63,580 nt of DNA from Pseudomonadales bacterium (GTDB taxonomy: Bacteria; Pseudomonadota; Gammaproteobacteria; Pseudomonadales; Pseudohongiellaceae), in the NCBI GenBank assembly GCA_022819645.1, contig JAJEGU010000045.1, forward strand, positions 1-63,580, written 5' to 3'. The translations under genes and the position numbers were made by a program. Shown in pieces: positions 16,433-27,803 of this stretch. Below the pieces are notes generated by a model that had not been told where the DNA came from, searched no databases, and saw nothing but the letters and a program-made list of their open reading frames with translations. Position 1 is the first letter of the stretch, and each line of letters begins with the position of its first letter.

Positions 16433-16737
16433 ACAATTCACGAGGTTTCGAAGCCCCATTTTTCGATGATGACGAAAGAGACCTGATCACAGAATTCGAG
16501 ACGGCCATCGAGAACGGACAAACTCCCGCTCCTTCGGCATCCGAACAAGCGCGAATGAGAGACGAATGGAAAAGCGTACTGGCTCGTTCGCAAAAACGAA
16601 AGGCTGTCACATTGCGACTACAGGAACGCGACATAACGCGAATCAAAACTATCGCCCGGGAAATGGGCATGCCATATCAGACCTACCTCGCATCCGTCAT
16701 ACACAGAATAGCAACCGGACGGATCGCTGAGCGCTGA
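16429..16737 (+). CDS. BrnA-like antitoxin
   Basis: A 102-residue partner whose ATG overlaps the toxin stop. The acidic N-terminal half (FFDDDERDLITEFETAIENGQ) would wrap the toxin; the C-terminal KAVTLRLQERDITRIKTIAREMG plus PYQTYLASVIHRIATG is a ribbon-helix-helix DNA-binding unit. It resembles the antitoxins usually paired with BrnT, though the long acidic leader differs from the classic Brucella BrnA. Probably represses the promoter at 16106-16133. Confidence 0.82.
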   Translation: MNNSRGFEAPFFDDDERDLITEFETAIENGQTPAPSASEQARMRDEWKSVLARSQKRKAVTLRLQERDITRIKTIAREMGMPYQTYLASVIHRIATGRIAER

Positions 16738-16755
16738 GTGTCATGCGTGATACGG

Positions 16756-18108
16756 TCAGGAACTGGTATCCGAATGCTCAAGATCGGCTATCGCCAATGT
16801 TCGATCCAGGATTTCGAGGCCGGTCATCAAGTCGTCCCTGGTGATGTTCAATGGCGGCGTCAAGCGGATGACATTCGAGAAGTACGAAAGATAAAGCCCC
16901 GCGTCCATGGCGAATTTCATCATCGCCCGCATCGGCGCCGCCGCTTCGCCTTTGGCGGCGAACGGAACGAGCGGTTCGCGCGTGTCGCGGTTTTTCACCA
17001 ACTCGATGGCGTTGAACAGGCCCAGCCCGCGGATGTCGCCGATGGATGGATGTCTGGCGGCCAATATTTCCAACTCGTCGCGCATGATCTCCCCCATTGC
17101 GGTCGCATTCTCCAGCGTGTTCTCTTCCCGCATGCAGCGGATTGCCGCCACGCCCGACGCGCAGGCCAGCGGGTGTCCCGCATATGTCAATCCGCCGGGA
17201 AAGCTGTGGTCCTCAAGCCATTTCGCGATCGGTTCCGAAACCGTCATCGTTCCCAAGGGCACGTAGCCCGAATTGATGCCTTTCGCGCCCGTGAGAATAT
17301 CGGGCGCCACATCCCAGTGTTCGCAGGCGAACCACTTGCCCGTGCGTCCGAAGCCGGACATTACCTCGTCGCAGATCAGCAAGATGCCGTGCTTGTCGCA
17401 GGTTTCGCGAATCGATCGCAGGTAACCGTCCGGCGGCACGATCAGGCCATTGGTGCCGACCACGCTCTCGATAATCACCGCCGCGACGCTTGCCGGATCC
17501 TCGTACATCAGAATCTCCTCCAGGTGCGATCCGCCCTGGCATACCGGGCAGTCGGCCGGATTCTTGTGGCCTGTCGGCGGTCGATAGGCATACGGGTCGA
17601 GCATGCGCACCACACCGGGCATGTCCGCGCGCGTCAAGTGATGCCGCGGGTCGCCGGTGAGGCTCAGCGCGCCTCCCGTCGCGCCGTGATAAGAGCGATA
17701 GCGGGCGATGATCTTGTGGCGGCCCGTGTAATGGCGCGCCAGACGCACCGCGGTCTCGTTCGCGGCGGCGCCGCCCGTGGTGAAAAATGTCGATGTCAGG
17801 TCGCCCGGCGTGATCTCATGCATCAAGGCGGCGAGTTCCGATCGCACGTCGGAACCCATACTCGGGCCGATATAACAAAGTTTGTTCGCCTGCGCCTTGA
17901 TCGCTTCAATGATCGCGGGGTGCTGGTGGCCGAGACTCAGGTTGACCAGTTGCGACTGGAAGTCGAGGTAGCGTTTGCCGTCGGTGTCCCAAAACCAACT
18001 GCCCTCGCCGCCCGCGACGACGAGTGGACGCTCGCCCTGGGTCGACCAGCTTTGCAGGTAGTGGGCGACATGCATGTCCCGCACCCAGCCGGGATCGCGC
18101 GACGGCAT
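16756..18108 (-). CDS. Class III (omega) PLP-dependent aminotransferase
   Basis: 450 residues from ATG 18108. PLP-fold signatures: phosphate-binding FFTTGGAAANETAVRLAR, SYHGATGGALSLTG, the Asp of LLICDEVMSGFGRTG and the Schiff-base Lys of LTGAKGINSGY. The family covers taurine, beta-alanine, GABA and diamine aminotransferases; the substrate is not readable. A CxxC (CPVC) lies in the loop near residue 215. The open frame continues far upstream without function, so the start is set by the conserved HYLQSWSTQG region. It converges on the brnA-like gene. Upstream sits a decayed GcvT-like remnant on the same strand, so a catabolic operon was probably truncated here. Confidence 0.92.
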   Translation of the reverse strand: MPSRDPGWVRDMHVAHYLQSWSTQGERPLVVAGGEGSWFWDTDGKRYLDFQSQLVNLSLGHQHPAIIEAIKAQANKLCYIGPSMGSDVRSELAALMHEITPGDLTSTFFTTGGAAANETAVRLARHYTGRHKIIARYRSYHGATGGALSLTGDPRHHLTRADMPGVVRMLDPYAYRPPTGHKNPADCPVCQGGSHLEEILMYEDPASVAAVIIESVVGTNGLIVPPDGYLRSIRETCDKHGILLICDEVMSGFGRTGKWFACEHWDVAPDILTGAKGINSGYVPLGTMTVSEPIAKWLEDHSFPGGLTYAGHPLACASGVAAIRCMREENTLENATAMGEIMRDELEILAARHPSIGDIRGLGLFNAIELVKNRDTREPLVPFAAKGEAAAPMRAMMKFAMDAGLYLSYFSNVIRLTPPLNITRDDLMTGLEILDRTLAIADLEHSDTSS

Positions 18109-18184
18109 CGGTTTCACCTCAAGCGCATGCCGCCGGCGCGGCCGTTCGGCGCGATGGCGCGCATCGTCAATGGAACAGAGTCCG

Positions 18185-18372
18185 TCACGGATTTTCTCCC
18201 AGGGTGAGTTCGGGCTCGCCGAGAACGAATACCTCGAGCGCGGTTCCGGCGACAGCCGCTTCGGGCTTGACGTAAGCGAAGGCCAGAATCTTCCCGACCG
18301 TATGGCCGTAGGCAACCGATGTTGTCGAGCCGACCACCGCTCCGTCGAGCAAGACGGCTTCGCCGCCGTGTC
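18185..18372 (-). pseudogene. Remnant of a GcvT/dimethylglycine dehydrogenase-type C-terminal domain
   Basis: Minus-strand reading to the TGA at 18185-18187 gives about 60 residues including DGAVVGSTTSVAYGHTVGKI, then LAFAYVKPEAAVAGTALEVF and VLGEP. This matches the final barrel of aminomethyltransferase/dimethylglycine or sarcosine dehydrogenases (pattern G.V.S..YGH..GK.LA.AYV.PE.A..GT.LEV.ILGE). No N-terminal folate domain or start is present, and the reading collides with the opposite-strand remnant at about 18365-18390. Together these show a deletion joint. Confidence 0.72.
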
Positions 18373-18607
18373 CGTCGAGAAGAATCTCGAGGCGGCGGAC
18401 GACTTCACGCGCCCGTTCCAGGAGGCGATGACCGCCTGGTGCTGGGGTTTTGGTTGGGTCGATGACACGATCGACGCCAAGACCCGGTCAATGATGAACC
18501 TGAGCATGATCGGTATCTATTGCGGCGTGCCGCAGGCCCTGGAGTGTTTCCGCGTCGCGCGCGAGGTGCTCGAAGAAACCGGCCAAATCCACGGAAACTC
18601 CGATTAA
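18365..18607 (+). pseudogene. Carboxymuconolactone decarboxylase-type gene remnant with internal deletion
   Basis: Plus-strand reading gives ADDFTRPFQEAMTAWCWGF, then DAKTRSMMNLSMIG directly followed by IYCGVPQALECFRVAREVL and a normal stop. In the 4-carboxymuconolactone decarboxylase family about 40 residues (carrying LHVRGALN and the reactive His) separate NL.M from IYCGVP, so an in-frame deletion of roughly 120 bp is inferred. There is no plausible start codon with a ribosome site. Region 18608-18703 contains only a fragment of the palindromic repeat (about 18637-18672). Confidence 0.72.
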
Positions 18608-18703
18608 GCAGCAATTCTCATTATGGCAATGGGCACGCTCACATCGGTCATCCCGCACGCAGTCGCGGGGTGAGGGCCACCGGGACCGAGCGCAGCGAGG
18701 GAG

Positions 18704-18779
18704 TGGTGGGCCCACCAGGACTCGAACCTGGGACCAACGGATTATGAGTCCGGTGCTCTAACCAACTGAGCTATAGGCC

Positions 18780-18780
<1 letters not shown>
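18704..18780 (-). tRNA. tRNA-Ile with CAU anticodon (Ile2, lysidine type)
   Basis: The 77-nt cloverleaf reads on the minus strand: acceptor GGGCCTA/TGGGCCC (one G-U), D stem GCTC/GAGC, anticodon loop CTCATAA, T arm CCAGG-TTCGAGT-CCTGG, discriminator A and encoded CCA. CAT could be elongator Met, but variable loop TGGTC and position right after rpoD match the tRNA-Ile2 gene downstream of Pseudomonas rpoD. It would be decoded as AUA-reading after TilS modification. The 27-43 pair is C-T mismatched. Confidence 0.85.
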
Positions 18781-20618
<1,838 letters not shown>

Positions 20619-20745
20619 GGGATCCCGTCTTGCGGCGCGCAGGACCGCCGCCGCACAAAATCAAGGTAGCCGACCATTATACATCGCAATGGGCCTATGT
20701 CCATCAACAAAATGTGACTCCCGGCATCGGCTGATGGGGCGCCAG

Positions 20746-22575
20746 TTACCTGCCGCTGTCATGCTTAGCGGCAGTTCGGGCGCGCAGTTTATGGCGCAGT
20801 TCATCTGAACTGAGTTTGCTTGCGCTTCTGGCGACCAGCCGCTCAAGAATCTGGAGAAACTCCAGTTCGAGCTTCCGGTGTTCCGGCGGTTCAATCGACT
20901 CCGCGGTCATCACCGTGGTGAGCTGGCCGCGAATCGAGGTTTTGCCGTAACAGACTTCAAGCAGCGTGTAGTACGCTATATCGGGTTCCGAGCGCACTTT
21001 TTCAATGATTTCCACCGCCAGTTTGCCGGCATCGTCCCCCGCGTCGCGGAGCGGCGCCAGATCCACCTTTGCCGCCAGGGCGATCCGGGATGCGCGCAAC
21101 AACAGTTTGACCACCACCAGCCCGGAGTTATGCGGCCGCGGGGTTCTCGTTTGCCAGCCTTCCCTTTGCCGTTGCGGCGGGTAATCCCGGGGCGGCGGCT
21201 CCATCCCGTAGGGCGGCGGTTCGGCGTTCCGGGCCTGTTCGCCGCGGTCGGGCCTTTCTCCGGGCTGGCTCAGCAGGGTCTTGCTGTCGACGCCGGTGAG
21301 CTCCGCCAGACGGTCGAACATGAGTTGCCGGTATACGCCTGCCGGCAACTTGCGAACCAGGGGCAGGGCCTTGCTGCTGAGCGACGCGCGCCCTTCAATA
21401 GCCTTCAGGTCCAGGTTTTCGCTCAGGTGGTCGAAGAAAAATGTCTCCAGGGGCTGGGCTTCATCAACGAGCTTGAGAAATTCCGCCGCGCCGAGTTTGC
21501 GTACCATGCTGTCGGGGTCTTCGCCTTCGGGCAGGAACAGGAATCTGGCGCTCTTGCCGTCGGCCATGAGCGGCAAAACGGTTTCCAGGGCGCGCCAGGC
21601 AGCCCGCCCGCCGGCTTCGTCGCCGTCGAAACAGAACACGATTTCCGGGGCCTGGCGTAACATTCGCTGCAACTGGAATGGGCTGGTTGCCGTGCCCAGG
21701 GTCGCCAGGGCGTTACGGATGCCGGCTTCGGCCAGGGCGATGACATCCATGTAGCCCTCCACGAGCAGGAATTTGCCCGCCTTTTCCCGGCGCGCCTCGA
21801 ACAGGCCGTAGAGTTCGCGCCCTTTCTGGAAAACCGGCGTCTCGGGGCTGTTGAGGTATTTCGGCGTGGCGTCGTCGAGCACCCTGCCGCCGAAACCCAC
21901 GGTGCGGCCGCGGCTGTCGCGGATGGGGAACACCACCCGGTCGCGAAACCGGTCATACAGGGAGGATTTGCCGGAATCGCCCTTTCTTTCCTTGTCGGCG
22001 TCCCGGGCGATGGCCAGGCCCGCCTTCAGCAACGCATTGCGCGAGGCATCATCGGCGCCGAGCTCCCCAAGCAGGTTTCCCCATCCCGGCGGGGCGTAGC
22101 CAAGCTGGAATTCACGGGCGGTGGTTCCGCTGATGCCCCGGGACTTGCACCAGTCCACCGCCCGCCGCCGGCTGGCATGCCGCCGTAATTGCCGTTGGAA
22201 ATACTTGCTCGCCTGTTCCAGGCATTCGTACAAGCCCTTTCGTTCGGCGCTTCCTCTGGTCTCGCCGCGGCTTTCCTGCTGTGGCACTTCAAGGCCGGCG
22301 TCCCGGGCAATGAGTTCCACCGCTTCGGGGAAGCCGATACCGTGAAACTTCTGGACAAAGCCAATGGCGTTCCCTCCCGCGCCGCAGCCGAAGCAGTAAA
22401 AGAACTGCTTTTCCGGTTGAACACTGAAGGAGGGCGTTTTTTCCTGATGGAAAGGGCAGCAGGCAACATGGTTCTTGCCGGCTTTCTTGAGCGTAACCCG
22501 CCGGCCGATCACATCGACGATATCGACGCGATTGAGCAACTCGTCAATAAAGCTCTGGGGAATCAGCCCCGCCAT
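20746..22575 (-). CDS. dnaG: DNA primase
   Basis: 609 residues. The zinc-binding CHC2 domain (CCPFHQEKTPSF, then FYCFGCGAGGNAIGF) lies within residues 38-70. The TOPRIM core holds LLVEGYMDVIALAEAG and CFDGDEAGGRAA (about 265-320). The C-terminal third is the DnaB-helicase-binding region, here after a proline-rich linker (PPPYGMEPPPRDYPPQ). It makes RNA primers at the replication fork. ATG 22575 gives the standard MAGLIPQSFIDELL opening. It lies between yqeY and rpoD. Confidence 0.98.
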   Translation of the reverse strand: MAGLIPQSFIDELLNRVDIVDVIGRRVTLKKAGKNHVACCPFHQEKTPSFSVQPEKQFFYCFGCGAGGNAIGFVQKFHGIGFPEAVELIARDAGLEVPQQESRGETRGSAERKGLYECLEQASKYFQRQLRRHASRRRAVDWCKSRGISGTTAREFQLGYAPPGWGNLLGELGADDASRNALLKAGLAIARDADKERKGDSGKSSLYDRFRDRVVFPIRDSRGRTVGFGGRVLDDATPKYLNSPETPVFQKGRELYGLFEARREKAGKFLLVEGYMDVIALAEAGIRNALATLGTATSPFQLQRMLRQAPEIVFCFDGDEAGGRAAWRALETVLPLMADGKSARFLFLPEGEDPDSMVRKLGAAEFLKLVDEAQPLETFFFDHLSENLDLKAIEGRASLSSKALPLVRKLPAGVYRQLMFDRLAELTGVDSKTLLSQPGERPDRGEQARNAEPPPYGMEPPPRDYPPQRQREGWQTRTPRPHNSGLVVVKLLLRASRIALAAKVDLAPLRDAGDDAGKLAVEIIEKVRSEPDIAYYTLLEVCYGKTSIRGQLTTVMTAESIEPPEHRKLELEFLQILERLVARSASKLSSDELRHKLRARTAAKHDSGR

Positions 22576-22616
22576 GTCTGCTGGACTCCATCCCGGCGGC
22601 TCTGATTACCGATTTT

Positions 22617-23069
22617 CTAGCCGCCGCCAATCGATTGCCGGACCAGTTTGCTGACTTCGCCCATGTCGGCGCGACCGGCGAGCCGGGGTTTGAGCAATCC
22701 CATGACCTTGCCCATGTCGCGCATGGATTCCGCCCCCGCTTCGGCAATGGCTTCCCCGATGATGGACGCCAACTCGTCTGCGGACAAGGCCTGGGGCAGG
22801 AATTCCGTCAGCACTTCGATCTGGCCCTGTTCCTTCGCCACCAGGTCATCGCGCCCGCCGGCCTGGAACTGGCTGATGGAATCCTTGCGCTGCTTGACCA
22901 TGCGGGCAAGCAGGCCGGTGATTCTGGCGTCGTCGCATTCGATTCGCTCATCGACTTCCACCCGGCGGATTTCCGCAAGCGCCAGGCGGATGGTTTCCAG
23001 CCGCGGCTTGTCGCGGGCGCGCATGGCGTCCTTCATGGCTTCACGAAGCCGGGTTTGCAATGGGCTCAT
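22617..23069 (-). CDS. yqeY: GatB/YqeY domain protein
   Basis: A 150-residue YqeY-type protein resembling the C-terminal tail domain of GatB of the glutamyl-tRNA amidotransferase. Visible patterns are LREAMKDAMRARDKPRLETIRLALAEIRR, LARMVKQRKDSI and LPQALSADELASII. Its role is unproven, perhaps tRNA-related. In Pseudomonas-like genomes it sits between rpsU and dnaG as here, with 30 nt to rpsU and 41 nt to dnaG. Confidence 0.93.
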   Translation of the reverse strand: MSPLQTRLREAMKDAMRARDKPRLETIRLALAEIRRVEVDERIECDDARITGLLARMVKQRKDSISQFQAGGRDDLVAKEQGQIEVLTEFLPQALSADELASIIGEAIAEAGAESMRDMGKVMGLLKPRLAGRADMGEVSKLVRQSIGGG

Positions 23070-23099
23070 GGCCAGCGGTGACCGGTTTGGGATTCGCCG

Positions 23100-23315
23100 T
23101 CAGTATTGACGCTGCAGCTTGCGGCTTTCCCGCAGCAGTTTCTTCTGGTGACGCTTGACCGCGGCGGCGGCCTTGCGCTTGCGCACCGAAGTCGGCTTTT
23201 CATAGAACTCCCGGCGGCGCACTTCCGCCAGGATGCCGGCCTTTTCACAGGAACGCTTGAAACGGCGCAGCGCAACGTCGAAGGGTTCGTTCTCTTTCAG
23301 TTTGACTTGAGGCAT
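23100..23315 (-). CDS. rpsU: 30S ribosomal protein S21
   Basis: The full 71 residues of bS21: [20 protein letters not shown], then a basic C-terminal half ending [10 protein letters not shown]. It is the first gene of the rpsU-yqeY-dnaG-rpoD operon. A hairpin at 23335-23350 stands 19 nt before the ATG and could modulate translation; a promoter is likely near 23370-23400 on the minus strand (TAAGAT box preceded by TTGCAT at 17 bp), but both boxes are weak matches. Confidence 0.97.
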   Translation of the reverse strand: MPQVKLKENEPFDVALRRFKRSCEKAGILAEVRRREFYEKPTSVRKRKAAAAVKRHQKKLLRESRKLQRQY

Positions 23316-23334
23316 TCAGCACCTTGCACAGCAG

Positions 23335-23350
23335 GCCCCGGCAGCGGGGC
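23335..23350 (-). promoter_or_regulatory. Leader hairpin of the rpsU operon
   Basis: GCCCCG-ctgc-CGGGGC is a perfect 6-bp GC stem with a 4-nt loop in the 5' leader of rpsU. No U-run follows, so it is not a terminator; an S21 or initiation-control role is only a guess. The rest of 23316-23601 holds the divergent upstream regions of rpsU and mrp. Confidence 0.35.
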
Positions 23351-23601
23351 TGGAAAATTCAGGGCGCATATCTTAGCGGCCGTGCCGCCGGAATGCAAAG
23401 AAAATCTGCAACTGAACTGTTCAATCGGCGGGTAAGGTTTCGCAACGGAAATCGCACCAAAGATTGAACCGGTGAATCTACAGCAAGCCGGATTCTGAAG
23501 GCATGCCCCCTGAAGATTTGCATTTTGTCGGCGATGCAACATAATCGGCGACTGTTGCGCGGCAGCCGCGGAAATCAACCAGCCGGACGGGAATCTGCCC
23601 C

Positions 23602-24426
23602 TTGAGCGAACTCGGCAAGATCAGGCATATCGTTTGCATCGCTTCCGGCAAGGGCGGCGTGGGCAAATCCACCACCGCGGTCAATCTCGCGCTGGCCCTG
23701 GCCCGCGGCGGGAAGTCTGGTGGCGGCAAGGTCGGCGTGCTTGACGCGGATATCTACGGCCCCAGCGTTCCCACCCTGCTCGGCGTTGCGGACGGCGTGC
23801 GTCCGGAACTGGTGGACGGCAAGCGCATGCGACCGATCCAGGCTCACGGGGTCGAATGCAATTCCATGGGCTTTCTGGTGGACCAGGGCACCGCCGTGGC
23901 GTGGCGCGCGCCGATGATCATTTCCGCCTTCCGGCAGATACTCGCCGACACGGCCTGGTCGCCCCTCGACTGGTTGATTGTCGATTTGCCCCCCGGCACC
24001 GGAGATATTCAGTTGAGCCTGTCCCAGTCGGCCCGGGTCAGCGGCGCAGTGGTGGTGACCACGCCGCAGGATCTGTCTTTACTCGATGCGCGCCGGGCCA
24101 TTGCCATGTTCCGCAAGGTGAATGTGCCCGTGCTCGGCGTGGTGGAAAACATGAACATGCATGTATGTCGCAAATGCGGCCACGCCGAGGCGATCTTCGG
24201 CAGCGGCGGCGGCGACCGGCTCGCCAGCGAATTCGGCGTTTCGGTGCTGGCGCGACCGGCGCTGGACCCGGCCATCCGCGAAGCCAGCGACCATGGCGAG
24301 CCGCTGCTGTTGCGCAATCCGGACCATGCCTCCAACACGGCCTGGCTGGAACTTGCGGAAGCCGTTATCCGGCGCTGCGCCGAACCGGCCCGACCCGCCC
24401 CGAAAATCAGCATATCCCAGGATTAG
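23602..24426 (+). CDS. mrp: Mrp/ApbC-type P-loop iron-sulfur carrier ATPase
   Basis: 274 residues covering only the ATPase domain: deviant Walker A ASGKGGVGKSTTAVNLALAL at residues 13-32, switch segment DADIYGPSVPTLLG, DWLIVDLPPGTGD, and the CxxC (VCRKCGHAEAIFG) that binds a bridging 4Fe-4S cluster in the dimer. Full-length E. coli Mrp has an N-terminal MIP18/DUF59 domain; here none is present, as in many ApbC/NBP35-type relatives. The only in-frame start after the upstream TAA (23542) is TTG 23602, with GGGA about 10 nt ahead. Stands alone. Confidence 0.9.
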   Translation: MSELGKIRHIVCIASGKGGVGKSTTAVNLALALARGGKSGGGKVGVLDADIYGPSVPTLLGVADGVRPELVDGKRMRPIQAHGVECNSMGFLVDQGTAVAWRAPMIISAFRQILADTAWSPLDWLIVDLPPGTGDIQLSLSQSARVSGAVVVTTPQDLSLLDARRAIAMFRKVNVPVLGVVENMNMHVCRKCGHAEAIFGSGGGDRLASEFGVSVLARPALDPAIREASDHGEPLLLRNPDHASNTAWLELAEAVIRRCAEPARPAPKISISQD

Positions 24427-24461
24427 GGCCTTAATCAGCCCAGCAGAAACCGGAGCAGACA

Positions 24462-26120
24462 ATGGATCGAGTAAACGAATTTCTCATTTTTATCGACGGC
24501 TTTCTCGGCAGCGCCATCTGGTTCCCCACGCTGCTGCTGGCCACCGGAATCTTCTTCACGATGTATCTCAAGTTTCCCCAGATCCGCTATTTCCGCCACG
24601 CCATCGCCGTAACCCAGGGCAAGTTCGACAAGGACGGCGCCCGGGGCGAAACCAGCCACTTCCAGGCCCTGGCCACAGCGCTGTCGGGCACCGTGGGCAC
24701 CGGCAATATCGGCGGGGTGGCGCTGGCCCTGCATCTCGGCGGGCCCGCGGCGTTGTTCTGGATGTGGATGACCGCCTTCTTCGGCATGACGAGCAAGTTC
24801 GTCGAAGTCACCCTGTCCCACAAGTACCGCAGCGTAACCGAGGACGGCACCGTGGCGGGCGGCCCCATGTACTACATGGAAAAGGGTCTGAAGCTGAAAT
24901 GGCTGGCGGTGCTGTTCGCCATCGCAACGGTGCTCAGTTCCTTCGGCACGGGCAATCTGCCCCAGATCAACAATATCGCCGCGGGCCTGGAAAGCACCTT
25001 TTCCCTGGACCCGCTGATCACCGCCATTGTCATGTCCACCCTGCTCGCACTGGTGATCATCGGCGGCATTACCCGCATCGCCAGATTCGCCGCGGCGGTG
25101 GTGCCGTCCATGGCGGTGCTGTACCTGATCGGCGCGATCGCCGTCATCATTCCCAACATCGGCAACATCGTACCCTCGTTCCTGTCGATTTTTTCCGACG
25201 CCCTCACCGGCTCCGCGGCCACCGGCGGCTTTCTCGGCGCCACCTTCGCCTACGCCTTCGACCGCGGCGTCAATCGCGGGCTGTATTCCAATGAGGCGGG
25301 GCAGGGCAGCGCCCCGATCGCACATGCTTCGGCGCGCACCGAGGAATCCGCCGACGAGGGCATGGTGTCGATTCTCGAACCCTTCATCGACACCATCATC
25401 ATCTGCACGATTACCGGGCTGGTGATTCTCAGTTCGGGAGTCTGGGCGGAAAAGCTGGACAACGAATTCCAGCGGGCCGACCTGCGCTTTGTCAGCGGCG
25501 CCTATGTCGAGGACAATCCGGACCACCAGCGGCAGATATTCGCCTATCTCAACAACGACGACTCCACGGTCGGCAATTTCAACGGCGCGCTGCGGATCGT
25601 GGACGGGCGGATGCGGAACGAGGCCGAAGTCACCGTGCTTCATGCCCGTTCCTTTGCGGAAAATGTCACATTCAGCCGGGACGGCGCGCCGGTCAATGGC
25701 GAGCTTTCGGTTAGCGACGGCAGGCTGGACGACCAGTCGGTGCTGGTATCCGGCGAATCCCTCCTCCATTCGGTTCCCCTGACCACCGAGGCCTTCACCC
25801 GGGGCCTGTTCGGCGATTACGGGCAATACATCGTCTCGATAGGCCTGATGCTGTTCGCCTTCTCCACGGCGATCGCCTGGTCTTATTATGGCGACCGGGC
25901 CATGACCTACCTGTTCGGCGCCAGATCGGTGCTGCCCTATCGCATCGTCTATGTTTGCGGATTCTTCTACGCCGCGCTGGCGGACACCACGATCATCTGG
26001 AATGTCTCGCTGATCACCATCGTACTGATGACCGCGCCGAATCTCGTCGGCATCCTGCTAATGCGCGGGGAAATGAAGCAGACAGTGAAGGAGTACTGGG
26101 AGAGACACGAAAAACCCTGA
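24462..26120 (+). CDS. Sodium:alanine/glycine symporter (AGCS family)
   Basis: 552 residues with about 11 membrane segments. Signatures are [36 protein letters not shown], and [24 protein letters not shown], the AGCS motif with the substrate-facing Asn/Gly residues. It co-transports small neutral amino acids with Na+. A soluble insertion of about 110 residues (about 335-445) between two late helices is longer than in AgcS or DagA and looks beta-rich; its side of the membrane is unknown. It converges with the SSS symporter gene, 3 nt between stops. Confidence 0.93.
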   Translation: MDRVNEFLIFIDGFLGSAIWFPTLLLATGIFFTMYLKFPQIRYFRHAIAVTQGKFDKDGARGETSHFQALATALSGTVGTGNIGGVALALHLGGPAALFWMWMTAFFGMTSKFVEVTLSHKYRSVTEDGTVAGGPMYYMEKGLKLKWLAVLFAIATVLSSFGTGNLPQINNIAAGLESTFSLDPLITAIVMSTLLALVIIGGITRIARFAAAVVPSMAVLYLIGAIAVIIPNIGNIVPSFLSIFSDALTGSAATGGFLGATFAYAFDRGVNRGLYSNEAGQGSAPIAHASARTEESADEGMVSILEPFIDTIIICTITGLVILSSGVWAEKLDNEFQRADLRFVSGAYVEDNPDHQRQIFAYLNNDDSTVGNFNGALRIVDGRMRNEAEVTVLHARSFAENVTFSRDGAPVNGELSVSDGRLDDQSVLVSGESLLHSVPLTTEAFTRGLFGDYGQYIVSIGLMLFAFSTAIAWSYYGDRAMTYLFGARSVLPYRIVYVCGFFYAALADTTIIWNVSLITIVLMTAPNLVGILLMRGEMKQTVKEYWERHEKP

Positions 26121-26123
26121 ACC

Positions 26124-27803
26124 TCAATCGACTTCAGGCCGGCGGATATCCGCCACCAGCGCCTGCACTTCGGCGGGCGGCTCCGGCGTCACCCGGGAAA
26201 CTGTCCAGGCCACCAGCAGGTTGAGCAGCGCACCCAGAGAGCCGATGCCCTCGGGGGAAATGCCGAACAGCCAGTTGTCGGCATTGTCCACCGTCGGATT
26301 GATGAAGCGGAAGTAGATGATATAGAGCGCGGTGAACACAAAGCCGGCAACCATTCCCGCCACCGCGCCCTGGCGGTTCATGCGGCGATTGAAGATTCCC
26401 ATGACAATGGCGGGGAAAAACGAAGCCGCGGCAAGTCCGAAAGCGAAGGCCACCACCTGGGCCACATAGGCCGGCGGATTGATGCCGAAATAGCCCGCCA
26501 CCAGCACCGCCATGAAAATCGAAATGCGGGCGAACAACAATTCCTCCTTTTCCGAAATTTCGGGCATGTAGCCGCGTTTGAGCAGATCGTGGGAAACCGC
26601 CGAGGAAATCACCAGCAGCAGGCCCGCCGCGGTGGACAGGGCCGCCGCCAATCCTCCCGCCGCCACCAGCGCCACCACCCAGTTGGGCAGTTCGGCAATC
26701 TCCGGATTCGCCAGCACCATGATGTCGCGATTGACGTCGAGCTCATTGGTGGCCGCATCCCCGGTGTACTGGATGCGCCCGTCGCCATTGCGGTCGGTAA
26801 AACGGATCAGCCCCGTGGTTTCCCACTTGCTGAACCACTCGGGCATGGCGCTGTATTCCACATTGTCCACGGTATTGATCAGGTTGGCGCGGGCGAAGGC
26901 GGCAACCGCCGGCGCGGTGGTGTAGAGGATCGCGATGAAAATCAGCGCGTAGCCGGCCGACTTGCGCGCCTCGCGCACCCCCGGGACGGTGAAGAAGCGG
27001 ATGATGACGTGTGGCAGGCCGGCGGTGCCGATCATCAGGGCGGCGGTGATGAAGAACACGTCCTGGGTCGTTCTCTGGCCTTCGGTGTAAGTGGGGAAGC
27101 CGAGTTGTTCGCTGAGGCCGTCGAGCCGGTCCAGCAAGTAGCCGCCGCCAAAGGCTTCGGTCAGTTGCGAGCCAAAGCCCAGCTGGGGAATGACATTGCC
27201 GGTCATCAATATCGAGATGAAAATCGCCGGCACCATGAAGGCGAAGATCAGCACGCAATACTGTGCGACCTGGGTATAGGTGATGCCCTTCATGCCGCCG
27301 AGCACGGCGTAGAAAAACACGATGGCCATGCCGATCATCACGCCATAGGTGAGATCGACTTCGAGAAACCGGGAGAACACGATGCCGGCGCCCTGCATCT
27401 GCCCGCAGGCGTAAACGAAGGAAATCACGATGGCGCAGAACACCGCCACCATGCGCGCGGTCTGGGAGTAGTAACGGTCGCCGATGAAATCCGGCACGGT
27501 GTATTTGCCGAACTTGCGCAGATAAGGCGCGAGCAACAATGCCAGCAACACATAGCCGCCGGTCCAGCCCATGAGATAAAAGGCGCCGTCGCGGCCGATG
27601 AAGGAAATCAGCCCGGCCATGGAAATGAAGGAGGCGGCGGACATCCAGTCGGCGGCGGTGGCCATACCGTTGGCCAGCGGCGGCACATGCTTGCCGGCGA
27701 CGTAAAAGTCCCGGGTCGAACGAACCCGGGACCAGATGGCGATGCCGATGTAGAGGCTGAAAGTCAGGGCGACGAACAGAAAGGTCCAGGCCTGCACGCT
27801 CAT
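26124..27803 (-). CDS. Sodium:solute symporter, SSS family, large subunit
   Basis: 559 residues, about 13 membrane helices. It carries STRDFYVAGKHVPPLANGMATAADWMSAASFI, typical of ActP/VC_2705-like carriers for acetate and other small acids, and LAAALSTAAGLLLVISSAVSHDL, the family's Na+-site region. A hydrophilic loop between two helices holds DRNGDGRIQY, an EF-hand-like DxNxDG calcium loop that I recall in other members of this subgroup. The start overlaps the DUF4212 gene by 4 nt (ATGA), so the two subunits are co-translated. Confidence 0.92.
   Translation of the reverse strand: MSVQAWTFLFVALTFSLYIGIAIWSRVRSTRDFYVAGKHVPPLANGMATAADWMSAASFISMAGLISFIGRDGAFYLMGWTGGYVLLALLLAPYLRKFGKYTVPDFIGDRYYSQTARMVAVFCAIVISFVYACGQMQGAGIVFSRFLEVDLTYGVMIGMAIVFFYAVLGGMKGITYTQVAQYCVLIFAFMVPAIFISILMTGNVIPQLGFGSQLTEAFGGGYLLDRLDGLSEQLGFPTYTEGQRTTQDVFFITAALMIGTAGLPHVIIRFFTVPGVREARKSAGYALIFIAILYTTAPAVAAFARANLINTVDNVEYSAMPEWFSKWETTGLIRFTDRNGDGRIQYTGDAATNELDVNRDIMVLANPEIAELPNWVVALVAAGGLAAALSTAAGLLLVISSAVSHDLLKRGYMPEISEKEELLFARISIFMAVLVAGYFGINPPAYVAQVVAFAFGLAAASFFPAIVMGIFNRRMNRQGAVAGMVAGFVFTALYIIYFRFINPTVDNADNWLFGISPEGIGSLGALLNLLVAWTVSRVTPEPPAEVQALVADIRRPEVD

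Noticed and set aside
16738..18207. 489-codon open frame opposite the aminotransferase
   Set aside because: Antisense shadow; composition is His/Arg/Ala rich and follows the codon bias of the opposite strand.
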